Assembly (NCBI GenBank): GCA_040081265.1
Contig: JBEBGV010000049.1
Span: forward strand, 1 to 34,962
Origin: JBEBGV01 sp040081265
Lineage (GTDB): Bacteria; Acidobacteriota; Vicinamibacteria; Vicinamibacterales; UBA2999
DNA length: 34,962 bases
Reading direction: 5' to 3'
Under the pieces are notes generated by a model that worked only from the letters and a program-made list of their open reading frames with translations, was not told the DNA's origin and made no database searches. Positions 10,524 to 19,462 of this stretch are shown here, one piece after another; positions within the stretch are counted from its first letter, which is position 1, and each line of letters opens with the position of its first letter. A program made the translations under genes and the position numbers.

Positions 10524-11762
10524 ATGCACGTGAGCATGATCGAGTGGCTGAGGTGTCCCTTCTGCGGCACGCACGTCACCCTTGTTGACGCAAGCCCGAC
10601 CGTGCGTGACGGGGACGAGCTGGTATCAGGCGTCCTCGGTTGTGAGTGTTGCGCGTTTCCGGTCGTCGCAGGCATTCCCGTCCTGATTGCCGACGACACG
10701 ACGCGGCTTGCCATGCACCAACTGGAGGCCGGGCAGGGCGCCGCTGCCTTGCTGACCCTGCTTGGTCTCGAGGGCGATCGCGCGACGGCGTTCAGCGCCC
10801 TGCTGGCATCTCCCGCCGCGACCTACCGATCTGCGCTCGAAGTGCTCAGCCCCGACCCCGAGGGCACCTATTTCCTGTATCGCTTCTCGGACCCGACCTA
10901 TGTCATGGCGCAGTCCGTTCTCCAGGTGATCGGACAAAACCCTGCTTTTCTGGGTGGACGCGCGATCGACCTCTGTGGAGGCTCGGGCCATCTCACTCGT
11001 GTGCTGGTGGATCAGGGACGGGCCGGAGAGGTGGTCCTGGCGGACGTGTTCTTCTGGAAGTTATGGCTGGCCCGAACGTTTACCGCACCTCAATGCCAGC
11101 CGGTCTGCTGTGACGCCAACCATCCATTACCGTTCGCCCGCGAGACCTTCCAGCTCGTCGTGCTGTCGGATGCGTTTCCGTACATCTGGCACAAGCGCCT
11201 GCTCGCCGATGAGATGGTCCGTCTGGCCACTCCGACCGGCGCGATCGTCATGCCGCACCTGCACAGTTCGCTTGGAGAGAACTTTTCGGCCGGCATGACG
11301 CTGACGCCGGCGTCCTATCGTGACTTGTTCGAAGTCATGGAGCCCAGGCTGTACCGCGACGCCACACTGCTCGACGGCATTCTCGGCCACGCGACTGTAG
11401 ACCTCGGAGCGTCGGTATCGGCGGAGGCCCTTGGGACGACTCCGTCGTTGACCCTGGTCGCGTCCAGACAGGCCGCGCTGTTCAAGCGGTACGCCCTCCC
11501 GCCCTTTGACGTCGTTCGCGGAGAGCTGAGGGTCAACCCGCTGTTTCGTGTCGAGCATGCCGACGGGCAGTCGCGGCTGACACTCGATTTCCCGAATGCC
11601 GATTACGAGGAGGAGTTTGGCGAGTGTCGTCGCTATCTTCCCGACTCCATGATGCTCGAGGGTGACGCCAGGCGTTCGCTCGATGTGCAGGCGCTCGGTG
11701 ACCAAGCCGAACGCCTGAGGCGCATGCGCGTCCTGATAGACGCCCCAGTTCGCTATTTCTGA
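10524..11762 (+). CDS. Zinc-ribbon class I SAM-dependent methyltransferase
   Basis: The 412-residue protein has an N-terminal Trm112-like zinc ribbon: C11 and C14 (RCPFC) pair with C40 and C43 (GCECC), followed by FPVVAGIPVLI. The Rossmann methyltransferase core starts near residue 146 with motif I AIDLCGGSG (D149, G152, G153, G155) and an acidic residue after the next strand (VVLADVF). A long C-terminal part of about 150 residues has no family I recognise. ATG 10524 is chosen because the ribbon begins there; the frame is open further back inside the deacetylase gene. As last gene of the run it may methylate the glycan product. It meets the next gene tail-to-tail with only 20 bp between the stops, and no terminator hairpin is evident. 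Confidence 0.82.
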   Translation: MHVSMIEWLRCPFCGTHVTLVDASPTVRDGDELVSGVLGCECCAFPVVAGIPVLIADDTTRLAMHQLEAGQGAAALLTLLGLEGDRATAFSALLASPAATYRSALEVLSPDPEGTYFLYRFSDPTYVMAQSVLQVIGQNPAFLGGRAIDLCGGSGHLTRVLVDQGRAGEVVLADVFFWKLWLARTFTAPQCQPVCCDANHPLPFARETFQLVVLSDAFPYIWHKRLLADEMVRLATPTGAIVMPHLHSSLGENFSAGMTLTPASYRDLFEVMEPRLYRDATLLDGILGHATVDLGASVSAEALGTTPSLTLVASRQAALFKRYALPPFDVVRGELRVNPLFRVEHADGQSRLTLDFPNADYEEEFGECRRYLPDSMMLEGDARRSLDVQALGDQAERLRRMRVLIDAPVRYF

Positions 11763-11782
11763 AGGCCCTGGACCGTTGGGCG

Positions 11783-12373
11783 TCAGTTCGCCGGAGAGCC
11801 GGGCGGAGCCGGAACGATCATGATGATCGTCGGGAACCGAGCGGGCTGCGCACCGCGAACCGGATTGGGGTACCCCTGTGACCCACCAAAAGTCCAGTCC
11901 TTGATGGTCACGCTTGGTGGAAATGCCATCGCTTCATCCCGGAAGCGGCCGACCTCGAACATGTGGGTTGGAGGTTCTTCAAACACCAGGTTCCCACGCT
12001 CCTTGAGCTGCGTGCGGTAGTACGACACCAGGTCGGCGAACGACGCCGTGGCTCCGAAGATGTAGTAACGCTGGCCCCGCCCCGCTTCGTAGGACGTCAG
12101 GTACTGCGCTGTCGGGTACAGAGGAACGGGCAGGTCAGGTACGCCCGTCGCGGATGTCTGCGGCGGTGGAGCCTGCTGTACGGCGGGCGCCGGGGCAGGC
12201 TGCGGGGGCGGCGCCTGGATCGGCGACGGCTGAGCAGGTGACGGTGCGACGACAGGCGGTGTCGCACCTCCGCCTGGTCGCGGGAAGGGCTGCGGCGTCT
12301 GTCCGCTGACCAGTGAGACCGCCAGGAACGCGCCAAGGACGCCAAGACACCAGTCAGTTCGCTCGGTCCACAT
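11783..12373 (-). CDS. Secreted protein with Pro-rich linker and uncharacterised C-terminal domain
   Basis: From ATG 12373 the product is 196 residues. A hydrophobic segment (CLGVLGAFLAVSLVSG) is followed by a long Pro/Ala/Gln-rich linker and a compact C-terminal domain of about 110 residues (YPTAQYLTSYEAG..., then SFADLVSYYRTQLKERG, ending FPTIIMIVPAPPG). The last part resembles small periplasmic domains with a PGA/tyrosine-rich strand pattern, but I do not recognise a family. An in-frame ATG at 12382 would add three residues, but it overlaps a TATAAT that would place the transcript start at 12373-12375, favouring the inner ATG. It likely acts in the periplasm or at the cell surface. Function is unknown. 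Confidence 0.7.
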   Translation of the reverse strand: MWTERTDWCLGVLGAFLAVSLVSGQTPQPFPRPGGGATPPVVAPSPAQPSPIQAPPPQPAPAPAVQQAPPPQTSATGVPDLPVPLYPTAQYLTSYEAGRGQRYYIFGATASFADLVSYYRTQLKERGNLVFEEPPTHMFEVGRFRDEAMAFPPSVTIKDWTFGGSQGYPNPVRGAQPARFPTIIMIVPAPPGSPAN

Positions 12374-12380
12374 GCGAACC

Positions 12381-12386
12381 ATTATA
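12381..12386 (-). promoter_or_regulatory. -10 box for the gene at 11783-12373, with a 10-bp palindrome upstream
   Basis: TATAAT on the minus strand ends 8 bp before the ATG at 12373, so the mRNA would be leaderless or nearly so. The -35 region is poor (CCTCCC at 17-bp spacing). A perfect 10-bp palindrome, CCCTGCAGGG (12397-12406), covers the spacer and -35 region and might bind an activator or repressor. The rest of the divergent gap up to the clp start (12383-12549) holds one further inverted repeat, GAGGCA (12431-12436) with TGCCTC (12447-12452), and nothing else I can name. Confidence 0.4.
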
Positions 12387-12549
12387 TGAAGTGCCGCCCT
12401 GCAGGGAGGTCGCTGTCTGCAGCCGGTGCCGAGGCAGGCCGCCAATTGCCTCCTCGGTTCTGGCCCTCATCTTGCCAAGGTGACGGTCAGACCCAGCGAC
12501 GCGCAGGCAGTTCCGGACCTGCGCCGACTGGCTGGGAAGGCGGCCAGAC

Positions 12550-14847
12550 GTGGACGACTTCGACATCGCACAGAACAAGATCGGGACTTCCGCTCAGCGG
12601 GTGGTTGACCGCGCCATCGAGGAATCGCGGCGCCGCAACAACGATCTGCTGACGCCCGAGCACATCTTCCTGGCCTTCGCCCAGGTGGAGTGGGACACCT
12701 ACGCCCAGGTGATGGGCGATCTCGAGCTGAATCCGCACGATGTGCTGCACGCGCTGGACGAGCGGCTGCAGAAATTGCCCGAAGTCGGCGGAGGGGAGCT
12801 TCGCATCGCGCCGGAGACCAAGCTGGCGTTCAAGCTGGCCTTCCATCAGGCGAGTCGAGCCGGTCGGCAGACCATCGAATCGTCCGACCTGTTTGCCGCA
12901 ATCTTCGAGGAGACTCACGGTGGCCCGGTGTCGGTGCTGCGCAGCCATGGTGTCGAGCCCGATGCGCTCGTCTCGCGCATCGCTGTCAGGATGCGCGACA
13001 ACGAGACTCGCGAGGAGCAGCTGCGCAAACGTTTCGAACTGCCGCCGTTCCTCAAGCACTTTGCGACCAACCTCAACCTCCTCGCCAGGCAGGACAAGGT
13101 AGCGCCGGTCTACGGGCGAGACCTCGAGATTCAGCAGGTTCTCGAGATCCTCTGCCATCGCGACCGCTCCAATTCGGTGATGTTGATTGGGGAGCCCGGC
13201 GTTGGCAAGACCGCCATCGTCGAAGGCCTGGCCAGGCGCATCGAGTTCGAGCCCGAATCGGTCCCCACCCGTCTGCGCGAGTGTCAGGTCGTCAACCTGA
13301 ACATGAACTCCATGGTGGCCGGAACGATGCTACGCGGGATGTTCGAAGACCGCATTCAGAACGTGATCCGCGAGATCAAGGAGCGGCCCAACCTGATTCT
13401 ATTCATTGACGAAGCGCACACGCTGGTCGGCGCCGGGTCAGCTCTTGGTGCGCCATCGGACGCGGCAAACATCCTCAAGTCGGTGCTTGCGCGCGGGGAA
13501 GTGCGCATGATCGGTGCGACGACGCTCAGCGAGTACAAGGAGTACATCCAGGAGGACGAGGCGCTCGCGCGTCGGTTCCGGACGGTCCAGGTTGTCGAGC
13601 CGACGATCGAGGAGACGCGCAGGATTCTGTTCAGCGTCCGTTCCCGCCTCGAGCGGAACTATTCGGTACGGCTCCTCGATGAAGCCATCGAGACCGCGCT
13701 CGAGATGGCGCCGCGCTATCAGCGACACCTCCATCTGCCGGACAAGGTGATCGGCTGGCTCGATACCGCGGCGGTCCGCGTCGAGATCGGGCGGCGCTGG
13801 GAAGTGCAGGCAGCCGACGTCGTTGACGTGATCGCCGGTTCGGCACTGATCCCTCGAGACATGGTCTTTCGTGACGTGGGTGATCGCTTCAGCGACATCG
13901 AACGACGACTGGGTCGTCGTGTCATTGGCCAGAAGAAGGCGGTCGAAGCTGTCGCGCACCGGCTGGTGCTCAATAAGGGACCGCTCAAGGGCGGATTCGA
14001 CCGCCCGGACGGGGTTCTCCTGTTTCTGGGCCCGACCGGCGTAGGCAAGACCGAGTTAGCCAAGGCGGTTGCAGAGTTCCTGTTCGGCGATGACAAGAAG
14101 ATGATCCGGATCGACATGTCCGAGTACCAGGACGGCGGGGTGTCGGTCAGCAAACTGATTGGCATGCCGCGCGGGATCGTCGGAAGCGAACGCGGAGGCA
14201 TCCTGACCAATCAGCTTCGGGATACGCCATGCTCGGTCGTGCTGCTTGACGAAATCGAGAAGGCGAGTCCGACCGTGCTGAACGTCTTCCTGCAGGCCTT
14301 TGATGAGGGATGGATTACTGACGGTCGGGGGAAGCGGGTCTACCTGTCAGACGCGATCGTGATCATGACGTCCAACGCAGGGTCGGAGCACTTCCGAAAG
14401 CTGCAGAGCCCGATGGGGTTCCGCTCGGGTCAGATGCCCCTCGATCAGGTCCAGGGCGAGGTCTCACGTGAACTCGAGCGACGCTTTTCTCCAGAGTTCA
14501 GAAACCGGATTGATCAGGTCGTGCTCTTCCAGCCGCTCACCAGGGACGAAGTACGGACCATCGCTCTCAAGTACATCGACGAGATCACGGCGACGCTGCG
14601 GCGGGCCGGGAAGACCTTGACGATTGAGCCCGAGGCGCTCGACCAGCTGGTCGCCGACGGTTACAGCCCGGCATACGGTGCTCGCTTCCTGAAGCGGGTC
14701 ATTGACGACAAGATCAAGCTGCCGCTCAGCCAGCACTGGAAGGATTCGTCCACCTTCAAGGGGACGCTCAAGGACGGTCAGTTCTCGGTTGATCCGGTAG
14801 GGCCGTGGTTCCTGGCGTCTGCAGGACCTGACGCGGTGGCGGTCTGA
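12550..14847 (+). CDS. ATP-dependent Clp protease ATP-binding subunit (ClpA/ClpC type)
   Basis: The 765-residue AAA+ unfoldase has a Clp N-domain (residues about 5-145). The first ATPase has GEPGVGKT (K220) and ILFIDEAHT. The second has LGPTGVGKT (K500) and VVLLDEIEKAS, followed by a C-terminal small domain (GARFLKRVIDDKI). There is no long coiled-coil middle domain between the two modules, so size and layout match ClpA rather than ClpB. A PMGF segment sits where ClpC has its VGF ClpP-docking loop, between SNAGSE and ELERRFSPEFRNRID, suggesting it feeds substrates to ClpP. GTG 12550 is preceded by GGGAAGG (12534-12540), a good ribosome binding site at 9-nt spacing. No clpP or clpS gene is nearby. 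Confidence 0.92.
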   Translation: MDDFDIAQNKIGTSAQRVVDRAIEESRRRNNDLLTPEHIFLAFAQVEWDTYAQVMGDLELNPHDVLHALDERLQKLPEVGGGELRIAPETKLAFKLAFHQASRAGRQTIESSDLFAAIFEETHGGPVSVLRSHGVEPDALVSRIAVRMRDNETREEQLRKRFELPPFLKHFATNLNLLARQDKVAPVYGRDLEIQQVLEILCHRDRSNSVMLIGEPGVGKTAIVEGLARRIEFEPESVPTRLRECQVVNLNMNSMVAGTMLRGMFEDRIQNVIREIKERPNLILFIDEAHTLVGAGSALGAPSDAANILKSVLARGEVRMIGATTLSEYKEYIQEDEALARRFRTVQVVEPTIEETRRILFSVRSRLERNYSVRLLDEAIETALEMAPRYQRHLHLPDKVIGWLDTAAVRVEIGRRWEVQAADVVDVIAGSALIPRDMVFRDVGDRFSDIERRLGRRVIGQKKAVEAVAHRLVLNKGPLKGGFDRPDGVLLFLGPTGVGKTELAKAVAEFLFGDDKKMIRIDMSEYQDGGVSVSKLIGMPRGIVGSERGGILTNQLRDTPCSVVLLDEIEKASPTVLNVFLQAFDEGWITDGRGKRVYLSDAIVIMTSNAGSEHFRKLQSPMGFRSGQMPLDQVQGEVSRELERRFSPEFRNRIDQVVLFQPLTRDEVRTIALKYIDEITATLRRAGKTLTIEPEALDQLVADGYSPAYGARFLKRVIDDKIKLPLSQHWKDSSTFKGTLKDGQFSVDPVGPWFLASAGPDAVAV

Positions 14848-14852
14848 CAGAA

Positions 14853-14887
14853 GGCAGTGGGCAGCCGGCAGTGGGCAGTGGGCGGTG
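14853..14887. repeat. Five tandem copies of a 7-bp unit, GGCAGTG
   Basis: The units read GGCAGTG, GGCAGCC, GGCAGTG, GGCAGTG, GGCGGTG: exactly 35 bp. They fill nearly all of the 44-bp gap between the convergent stops of the clp gene and the epimerase gene. No terminator hairpin with a T-run is seen in that gap. Short heptamer arrays of this kind occur between genes in several high-GC bacteria; a role is not known to me. Confidence 0.85.
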
Positions 14888-14891
14888 ACGC

Positions 14892-15836
14892 CTATTGTCC
14901 GCTGTCCGCCACTCGCTTTCTCCAATACTCCAGCAAGTCGTCGATCATCTGTTCGAAGCTGATTGCCGGTGCCCAGCCCGTGGCAGCACGGAGTTTTGAG
15001 GCGTCCCCGAGAAGGACCGGCATGTCGTGCGGGCGCATGCGGGAAGGATCTGGCTCGACACGAATCCGGACCGACGCGCGCGCAAGGAGGGCGTCGAGGA
15101 TCTCGCGCATCGACGGCGCAACGCCGGACGCGACGTTGTAGATCTGCCCGGTTTCGCCACTGGCCGCCAGGCCCACATAGGCGGCCACGACGTCGCGCAC
15201 GTCGGTGAAGTCACGCCTGGCCTCGAGGTTGCCGACGCGCAACACCGCTTCATGATTTCCCCGCTCAATCAGGGCGACCTGCTGCGCCATGCTCGGCGCC
15301 ACAAATGCCGGCGCCTGGCGTGGTCCTGTGTGGTTGAACGAGCGCGTCACCACGACATCGAGGCCATCTTCGGCGATCGCGCGGAGTCCCAGGCGCTCCT
15401 GCGCGAACTTGCTCATCGCGTATGGACTGACGGGCGCAACGGTGTGGCGCTCGGTAATGGCCAGGGTGGAGGACGCGTAGACAGTCGCCGAGCCGGTGAT
15501 GAGCACCCGGCAGGGCCCGCCGACTCGCCGCAGCGCATCGAGGAGATGGTGCGTGCCGATGACGTTCTGGGCGAGAGGTTCGGCCGAGTGGTGCCATGAC
15601 GACGCCACGTGGGGTGAGCCGGCGCAGTGGTAGACCAGCGTGGGACGGACAGCGGCCACGACCTGCCGAACGCCGTCGATGTCCATCAGGTCCACACGAC
15701 TCCAACTCACCGGCTCGGCGAGCACCGGCGGAGCCGTGGAGTGTGTCCACGCATGGACATCCTGCCCGGCCAGGCGCTCGACGAGGTGACTGCCCGCGAA
15801 TCCAGACGCGCCCGTGACGAGAACGCGATCAGCCAC
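14892..15836 (-). CDS. NAD(P)-dependent nucleotide-sugar epimerase/reductase (GDP-6-deoxy-4-ketohexose reductase-like)
   Basis: A 314-residue extended short-chain dehydrogenase. The N-terminus has the dinucleotide-binding motif TGASGFAGSHL (G9, G12, G15). The catalytic pair is in YAMSK (Y139, K143), with a preceding serine in ITGSATVY. RSFNHTGPRQ and ARRDFTDVRDVVAAY are characteristic of GDP-4-dehydro-6-deoxymannose reductase (Rmd) and GDP-mannose dehydratase relatives. It probably makes an activated deoxysugar for LPS or other surface glycan. A UDP-sugar epimerase is an alternative. GTG 15836 directly abuts the lptD stop, so it is the last gene of that minus-strand run. Confidence 0.85.
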   Translation of the reverse strand: MADRVLVTGASGFAGSHLVERLAGQDVHAWTHSTAPPVLAEPVSWSRVDLMDIDGVRQVVAAVRPTLVYHCAGSPHVASSWHHSAEPLAQNVIGTHHLLDALRRVGGPCRVLITGSATVYASSTLAITERHTVAPVSPYAMSKFAQERLGLRAIAEDGLDVVVTRSFNHTGPRQAPAFVAPSMAQQVALIERGNHEAVLRVGNLEARRDFTDVRDVVAAYVGLAASGETGQIYNVASGVAPSMREILDALLARASVRIRVEPDPSRMRPHDMPVLLGDASKLRAATGWAPAISFEQMIDDLLEYWRKRVADSGQ

Positions 15837-18143
15837 TCAGCGTGAGGTCCCGCCGAAGGCGCCGAAGAAATTCGAGAACGTGCCGAGACCGGCAAGGACA
15901 AAGGACATGTTGAAGCGGCGGTCGGACGGCACTGGATACCCGCTCGACGTCGGGAAGTTGTAGTTCTGAAACTCCATCTGGATGCCGCAGCACTGCGCCA
16001 GGTACGAGAGCTGGACGCTCTGGCTGACCAGATAGCCCTGTGTGATGCTCCAGCTGAGCGAGTGCGCCGTCGTCACGCGCCCGCCCCGCATGCGGAATGA
16101 GGTCGTCGTCGAGACATAGTTGTCCGGCTCTGCGGTCCGGGTGAGGTGACGGCGGCTGTAGTTGACGCTGCTGCGTGCTCGGTCAAGGTTCACGCTGGTG
16201 CCGATTGTCAGCACCTGCAAGCCCCCTCCAGAGACGTCGTATTCAGCGCGCACCGTGCCGTCGATCGCAGAGTTCGGTGCCACCCGGCCGTTGAGCGCGA
16301 TCGGTGACAGATCGACCTGGGAGCGGGACGTCGACGCACTCGAGTAGCCGGTGTCGTACTGACTCGACTGCCGGTTCGAGTAGTAGGTCTGCTGAAGGCC
16401 GATGGTGATGAATTCCCGTGTCTGGCCGCGCACCTCGTCGACGGTGCGCCCGCGATAGAAGAACCGGTTGTTGAGGCCGTAGGTGTAGCGGCTGGCACCC
16501 GCGACCACGAAGTCGGAACTGTCCGACAGCAGTGGTGTGCGCGTCGCGCTCTCGAAGTTCGTCGTGTAGTCGACGGCGAAGGTCGGTTCGATGACGTGCT
16601 TGAGTCGTTCGGCAAAGCCGCTGTCTGGCGTGTCCCAGATGCGTGTGAACACCGGCCCGACCACCTCCGTTCTCAATGCCAGGTACTGGCGCAGGAACGA
16701 CTCCGGCACCACCCTGCCGGTGGCATCGAAGCTCTTGGAATAAAACGTCGTCCGATAGCTTGCGCTCGAGTTGACCGACAGATATGTGAGCCTGGAGAGC
16801 GGCACCCGGAGGGTCGGCGTGGCGTCGGCACGGTTGAGGCTCTTGTCGAGCTTCACCTCGCCGTCCTCAATCGAGCGGTAGGGCAGATACGCGTATTCCG
16901 TGCTGATCGAGCCGTAGACGGGTGTCCTGCCGAGTCGCTGCGGGGCGAGGTTGGCCGTCAGGCGCGGGGTGCCCCCGTAGACGAGTGACTGCGTCGCGCT
17001 GCTGAACGTCTCGTGGCGCTGGAAAAGCGCGCTGGCCGCGAGGGGACCCCTGACGGTGTTCAGGCCAGATTCGATCGTGCGGTTGCGGCGGGTGGCCTGA
17101 TACAGGTCCTGGTGATAGAGCTGCTGCGTGATGATGTCGGTGAAGTACTCCAGTCGCAGGTGCGCACGCGTCGTTCGGCCCAGCGCCTGTGATGCCGTTC
17201 CCGTCATCTCGAAACTGGTACTGGCCGGAAGCGTGTTCGTTGTGCCGTTGTCTGTATAGGTCGATTCCTGGCGGGCGAATCGATACAGGCGGACGTTGCC
17301 GCGCGACTGGGGTCCGGCGACGTAGCGATATTCGGCGCCCGCTCCCTGACCGCCACGAGAGAACCAGTCGTGAAAGAAGGTCGCGTCCTGGCTCCGATCA
17401 ATCGCCCAGAAGAAGGCGTTGCTGATCGCCTGACCGCGCACCGTCGATGACCCGTAGGAGGGGAGCAGGAATCCGGTCGCCCGCTCGTCTTCCTGAATCG
17501 GGTAGTACATGACCGGCAGGTAGAACACCGGCACGCCCTTGACGCGGAGGATCGTGTTCCGTGCAAACGCGTATTCGTCGAGGCGAAGCATGACGCTTCC
17601 GCTCGTGACTTCCCAGCGCGGGGTCGGCTGCACGCAGGTCGTGAAGCCTCCGTTGGTCACGCGATACTCGCGCGCGGCGATCTTCTCGAGCTGCTGGCCG
17701 TAGAAGTAGACGTCAGGATCCTGATCGCCAAACGGGAGGCGATCGGCGGTCGGCCCCAGGGACAGGATGCCGGAGGCCTGACGGAAAACGCCCGTGCCTT
17801 TCTCGGTGTTGTAGTCGACCTCGTCGGCGGCGATGCGGCCCTCCGCGCTCGCAAACACGACGTTGCCCCTGGCCACCAGCCGGTTGGTGTCGGTATACAG
17901 GTCAACTTCGTCGGCGGCGAAGGAGATCTGGTCGCCTTCGATCTCGACCTCCCCAGTCAGTCGAAGGTGCGTGGGCGACACCTGCTCGAACCGCCACTGA
18001 GTGTATTTGGAGAAGATACCGAGCAGGGGGGCGGGTGCCGACGACTCCGCCGGCGCCTGAGCTGGAGTCTGCGCGGACGCCGGCCCGACCAGGAGGACCA
18101 GAGCTGAGGCAATCACACACGTGCAGCGGCGCAGGAAAGGCAC
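15837..18143 (-). CDS. lptD: LPS-assembly outer-membrane protein LptD
   Basis: LptD forms the outer-membrane beta-barrel that, with LptE, inserts lipopolysaccharide into the outer leaflet. The 768-residue protein has a signal peptide (LRRCTCVIASALVLLVGPASA). An LptA/OstA-like jelly-roll domain follows at about 50-160 (LTGEVEIEGDQISFAADEVDLYTDTN...). The rest is a large barrel with alternating aromatic strands and a C-terminal FxxF-like end. Cysteines stand at C170, C718 and C719, matching the places of C173, C724 and C725 in E. coli LptD. The mature N-terminus lacks a partner for C31. GTG 18143 lies 3 bp after the folC stop. Its presence indicates a true LPS-bearing outer membrane. Confidence 0.95.
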   Translation of the reverse strand: MPFLRRCTCVIASALVLLVGPASAQTPAQAPAESSAPAPLLGIFSKYTQWRFEQVSPTHLRLTGEVEIEGDQISFAADEVDLYTDTNRLVARGNVVFASAEGRIAADEVDYNTEKGTGVFRQASGILSLGPTADRLPFGDQDPDVYFYGQQLEKIAAREYRVTNGGFTTCVQPTPRWEVTSGSVMLRLDEYAFARNTILRVKGVPVFYLPVMYYPIQEDERATGFLLPSYGSSTVRGQAISNAFFWAIDRSQDATFFHDWFSRGGQGAGAEYRYVAGPQSRGNVRLYRFARQESTYTDNGTTNTLPASTSFEMTGTASQALGRTTRAHLRLEYFTDIITQQLYHQDLYQATRRNRTIESGLNTVRGPLAASALFQRHETFSSATQSLVYGGTPRLTANLAPQRLGRTPVYGSISTEYAYLPYRSIEDGEVKLDKSLNRADATPTLRVPLSRLTYLSVNSSASYRTTFYSKSFDATGRVVPESFLRQYLALRTEVVGPVFTRIWDTPDSGFAERLKHVIEPTFAVDYTTNFESATRTPLLSDSSDFVVAGASRYTYGLNNRFFYRGRTVDEVRGQTREFITIGLQQTYYSNRQSSQYDTGYSSASTSRSQVDLSPIALNGRVAPNSAIDGTVRAEYDVSGGGLQVLTIGTSVNLDRARSSVNYSRRHLTRTAEPDNYVSTTTSFRMRGGRVTTAHSLSWSITQGYLVSQSVQLSYLAQCCGIQMEFQNYNFPTSSGYPVPSDRRFNMSFVLAGLGTFSNFFGAFGGTSR

Positions 18144-18146
18144 GAA

Positions 18147-19442
18147 TTACGGCAGGATAGCACGCTCCCTCAGCACGTCGCGCACAGCCCCGGCGAGGAA
18201 GATCGACCCGGCGACGCACGCCATCGGAGCGTGTTCGAGGGCGCGATCGAGCGCGGTGGCAACGTCCGGCTCGACGGTGACCTCTCGACCAGGATCAATG
18301 GATCGCACGTGGGACGCGAGTTCATCCGGAGGCATGGCCCGCCGTGTTGCGGCCGCTGTCACGATCACAGACGAGGTCACGGGCAGCAGAAACTCGAGGA
18401 TGCCGGTGACATCCTTGTCCCGCATGAGCCCGAGCACGAGGGGCGGTCGCGCCGGATACCATCGAGCAAGATAGGTAGCCAGGGCCCTGGCTCCGTCCGG
18501 GTTGTGCGCCGCGTCAATCAGGGCACTCTTGGTCCCATCTGGCCACACGATGAGCTCCAGGCGTGCGGGCCACCGCGCTGCTGCCAGCCCGTGCTCGATC
18601 GCGGACTCGGGTATGTGCGTCCCCGTTTCGCTCATCGCTTCGAGGACCCGTACCGCGACGATGGCGTTGCCCACCTGATGGTCGCCGCGTAGTCCCAGCG
18701 TGACCGGACCGTAAGAGCGGACGGGCGTCGTCAGGCGCAGCGTGGCTGACCCGCCCGCGAAGGTCGTCTCTGCCGAGGTCGCGTCTTCTGACTTCACCAG
18801 ACGTGCTCCGCTCGTTCTTGCCGTGGCGGCGACAACGACCGCCGCCTCCTCCGGCAGTGCGCCTGTGATCACCGTCATCCCGGGCTTGATGATCCCGGCT
18901 TTCTCGAACGCGATCGCGGCAATGGTATTCCCCAGGTATTGCTGGTGGTCGAGACCAATCGAGGTGATGGCACCAACGCGAGAACGGAGAACGTTGGTCG
19001 CATCGAACCGGCCTCCCAGACCCACTTCGACGACCGCTGTGTCGATGCCTGCGCGTCGGAACAGCTCAAATCCGATCGCCGTGGTTGCCTCGAAGAACGT
19101 AGGCAGTGCAGGCAGGTGACCAGTCCGAACCAGGCGCTCGGCGAGACTGAGCACGTCCGTGCCTGCGGCGTCCAGGTCGGTGGTGCTGACCGGTTCGGAG
19201 CCGATGACGAAGCGTTCGCGCAGTTCGCTCAGGTGAGGGGAGGTATAGCGGGCGCTTCGACGCCCCGCGGCGAGCAGGGCTTCGTGCACCATGGCTGTGA
19301 CCGAGCCCTTGCCGTTGGTGCCCGCAATGTGAATCGAGTCAAAGGAGCGCTCGGGATGGCCGAGGGCGCGGCACAGCGTTCCGATGTTCTCGAGCCCGAG
19401 CTTGATTCCGGTGAATTCGAGCGCGAGGAGCCGATCGATCAC
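18147..19442 (-). CDS. folC: Bifunctional folylpolyglutamate synthase/dihydrofolate synthase
   Basis: FolC ligates glutamate to dihydropteroate and extends polyglutamate tails on folates in the cytosol, using ATP. The 431-residue product carries the Mur-ligase-like P-loop AGTNGKGSV (G41-S47). Downstream are TSPHLSELRERF, GLGGRFDATN and the C-terminal IDAAHNPDGARAL, all typical of the family. The frame is open for another 148 codons upstream, inside accD. The family's N-terminus corresponds to VIDRLLALEFTGIKLGLEN, so GTG 19442 is used. It starts 20 bp after the accD stop; the accD-folC pairing is common in bacteria. Confidence 0.95.
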   Translation of the reverse strand: MIDRLLALEFTGIKLGLENIGTLCRALGHPERSFDSIHIAGTNGKGSVTAMVHEALLAAGRRSARYTSPHLSELRERFVIGSEPVSTTDLDAAGTDVLSLAERLVRTGHLPALPTFFEATTAIGFELFRRAGIDTAVVEVGLGGRFDATNVLRSRVGAITSIGLDHQQYLGNTIAAIAFEKAGIIKPGMTVITGALPEEAAVVVAATARTSGARLVKSEDATSAETTFAGGSATLRLTTPVRSYGPVTLGLRGDHQVGNAIVAVRVLEAMSETGTHIPESAIEHGLAAARWPARLELIVWPDGTKSALIDAAHNPDGARALATYLARWYPARPPLVLGLMRDKDVTGILEFLLPVTSSVIVTAAATRRAMPPDELASHVRSIDPGREVTVEPDVATALDRALEHAPMACVAGSIFLAGAVRDVLRERAILP

Positions 19443-19462
19443 GAGTGGACGCCGAGGCGGCG

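Noticed and set aside
11763..11782. Terminator between the convergent methyltransferase and Pro-rich protein genes
   Set aside because: The 20-bp gap allows only a 4-bp stem and has no T-run.
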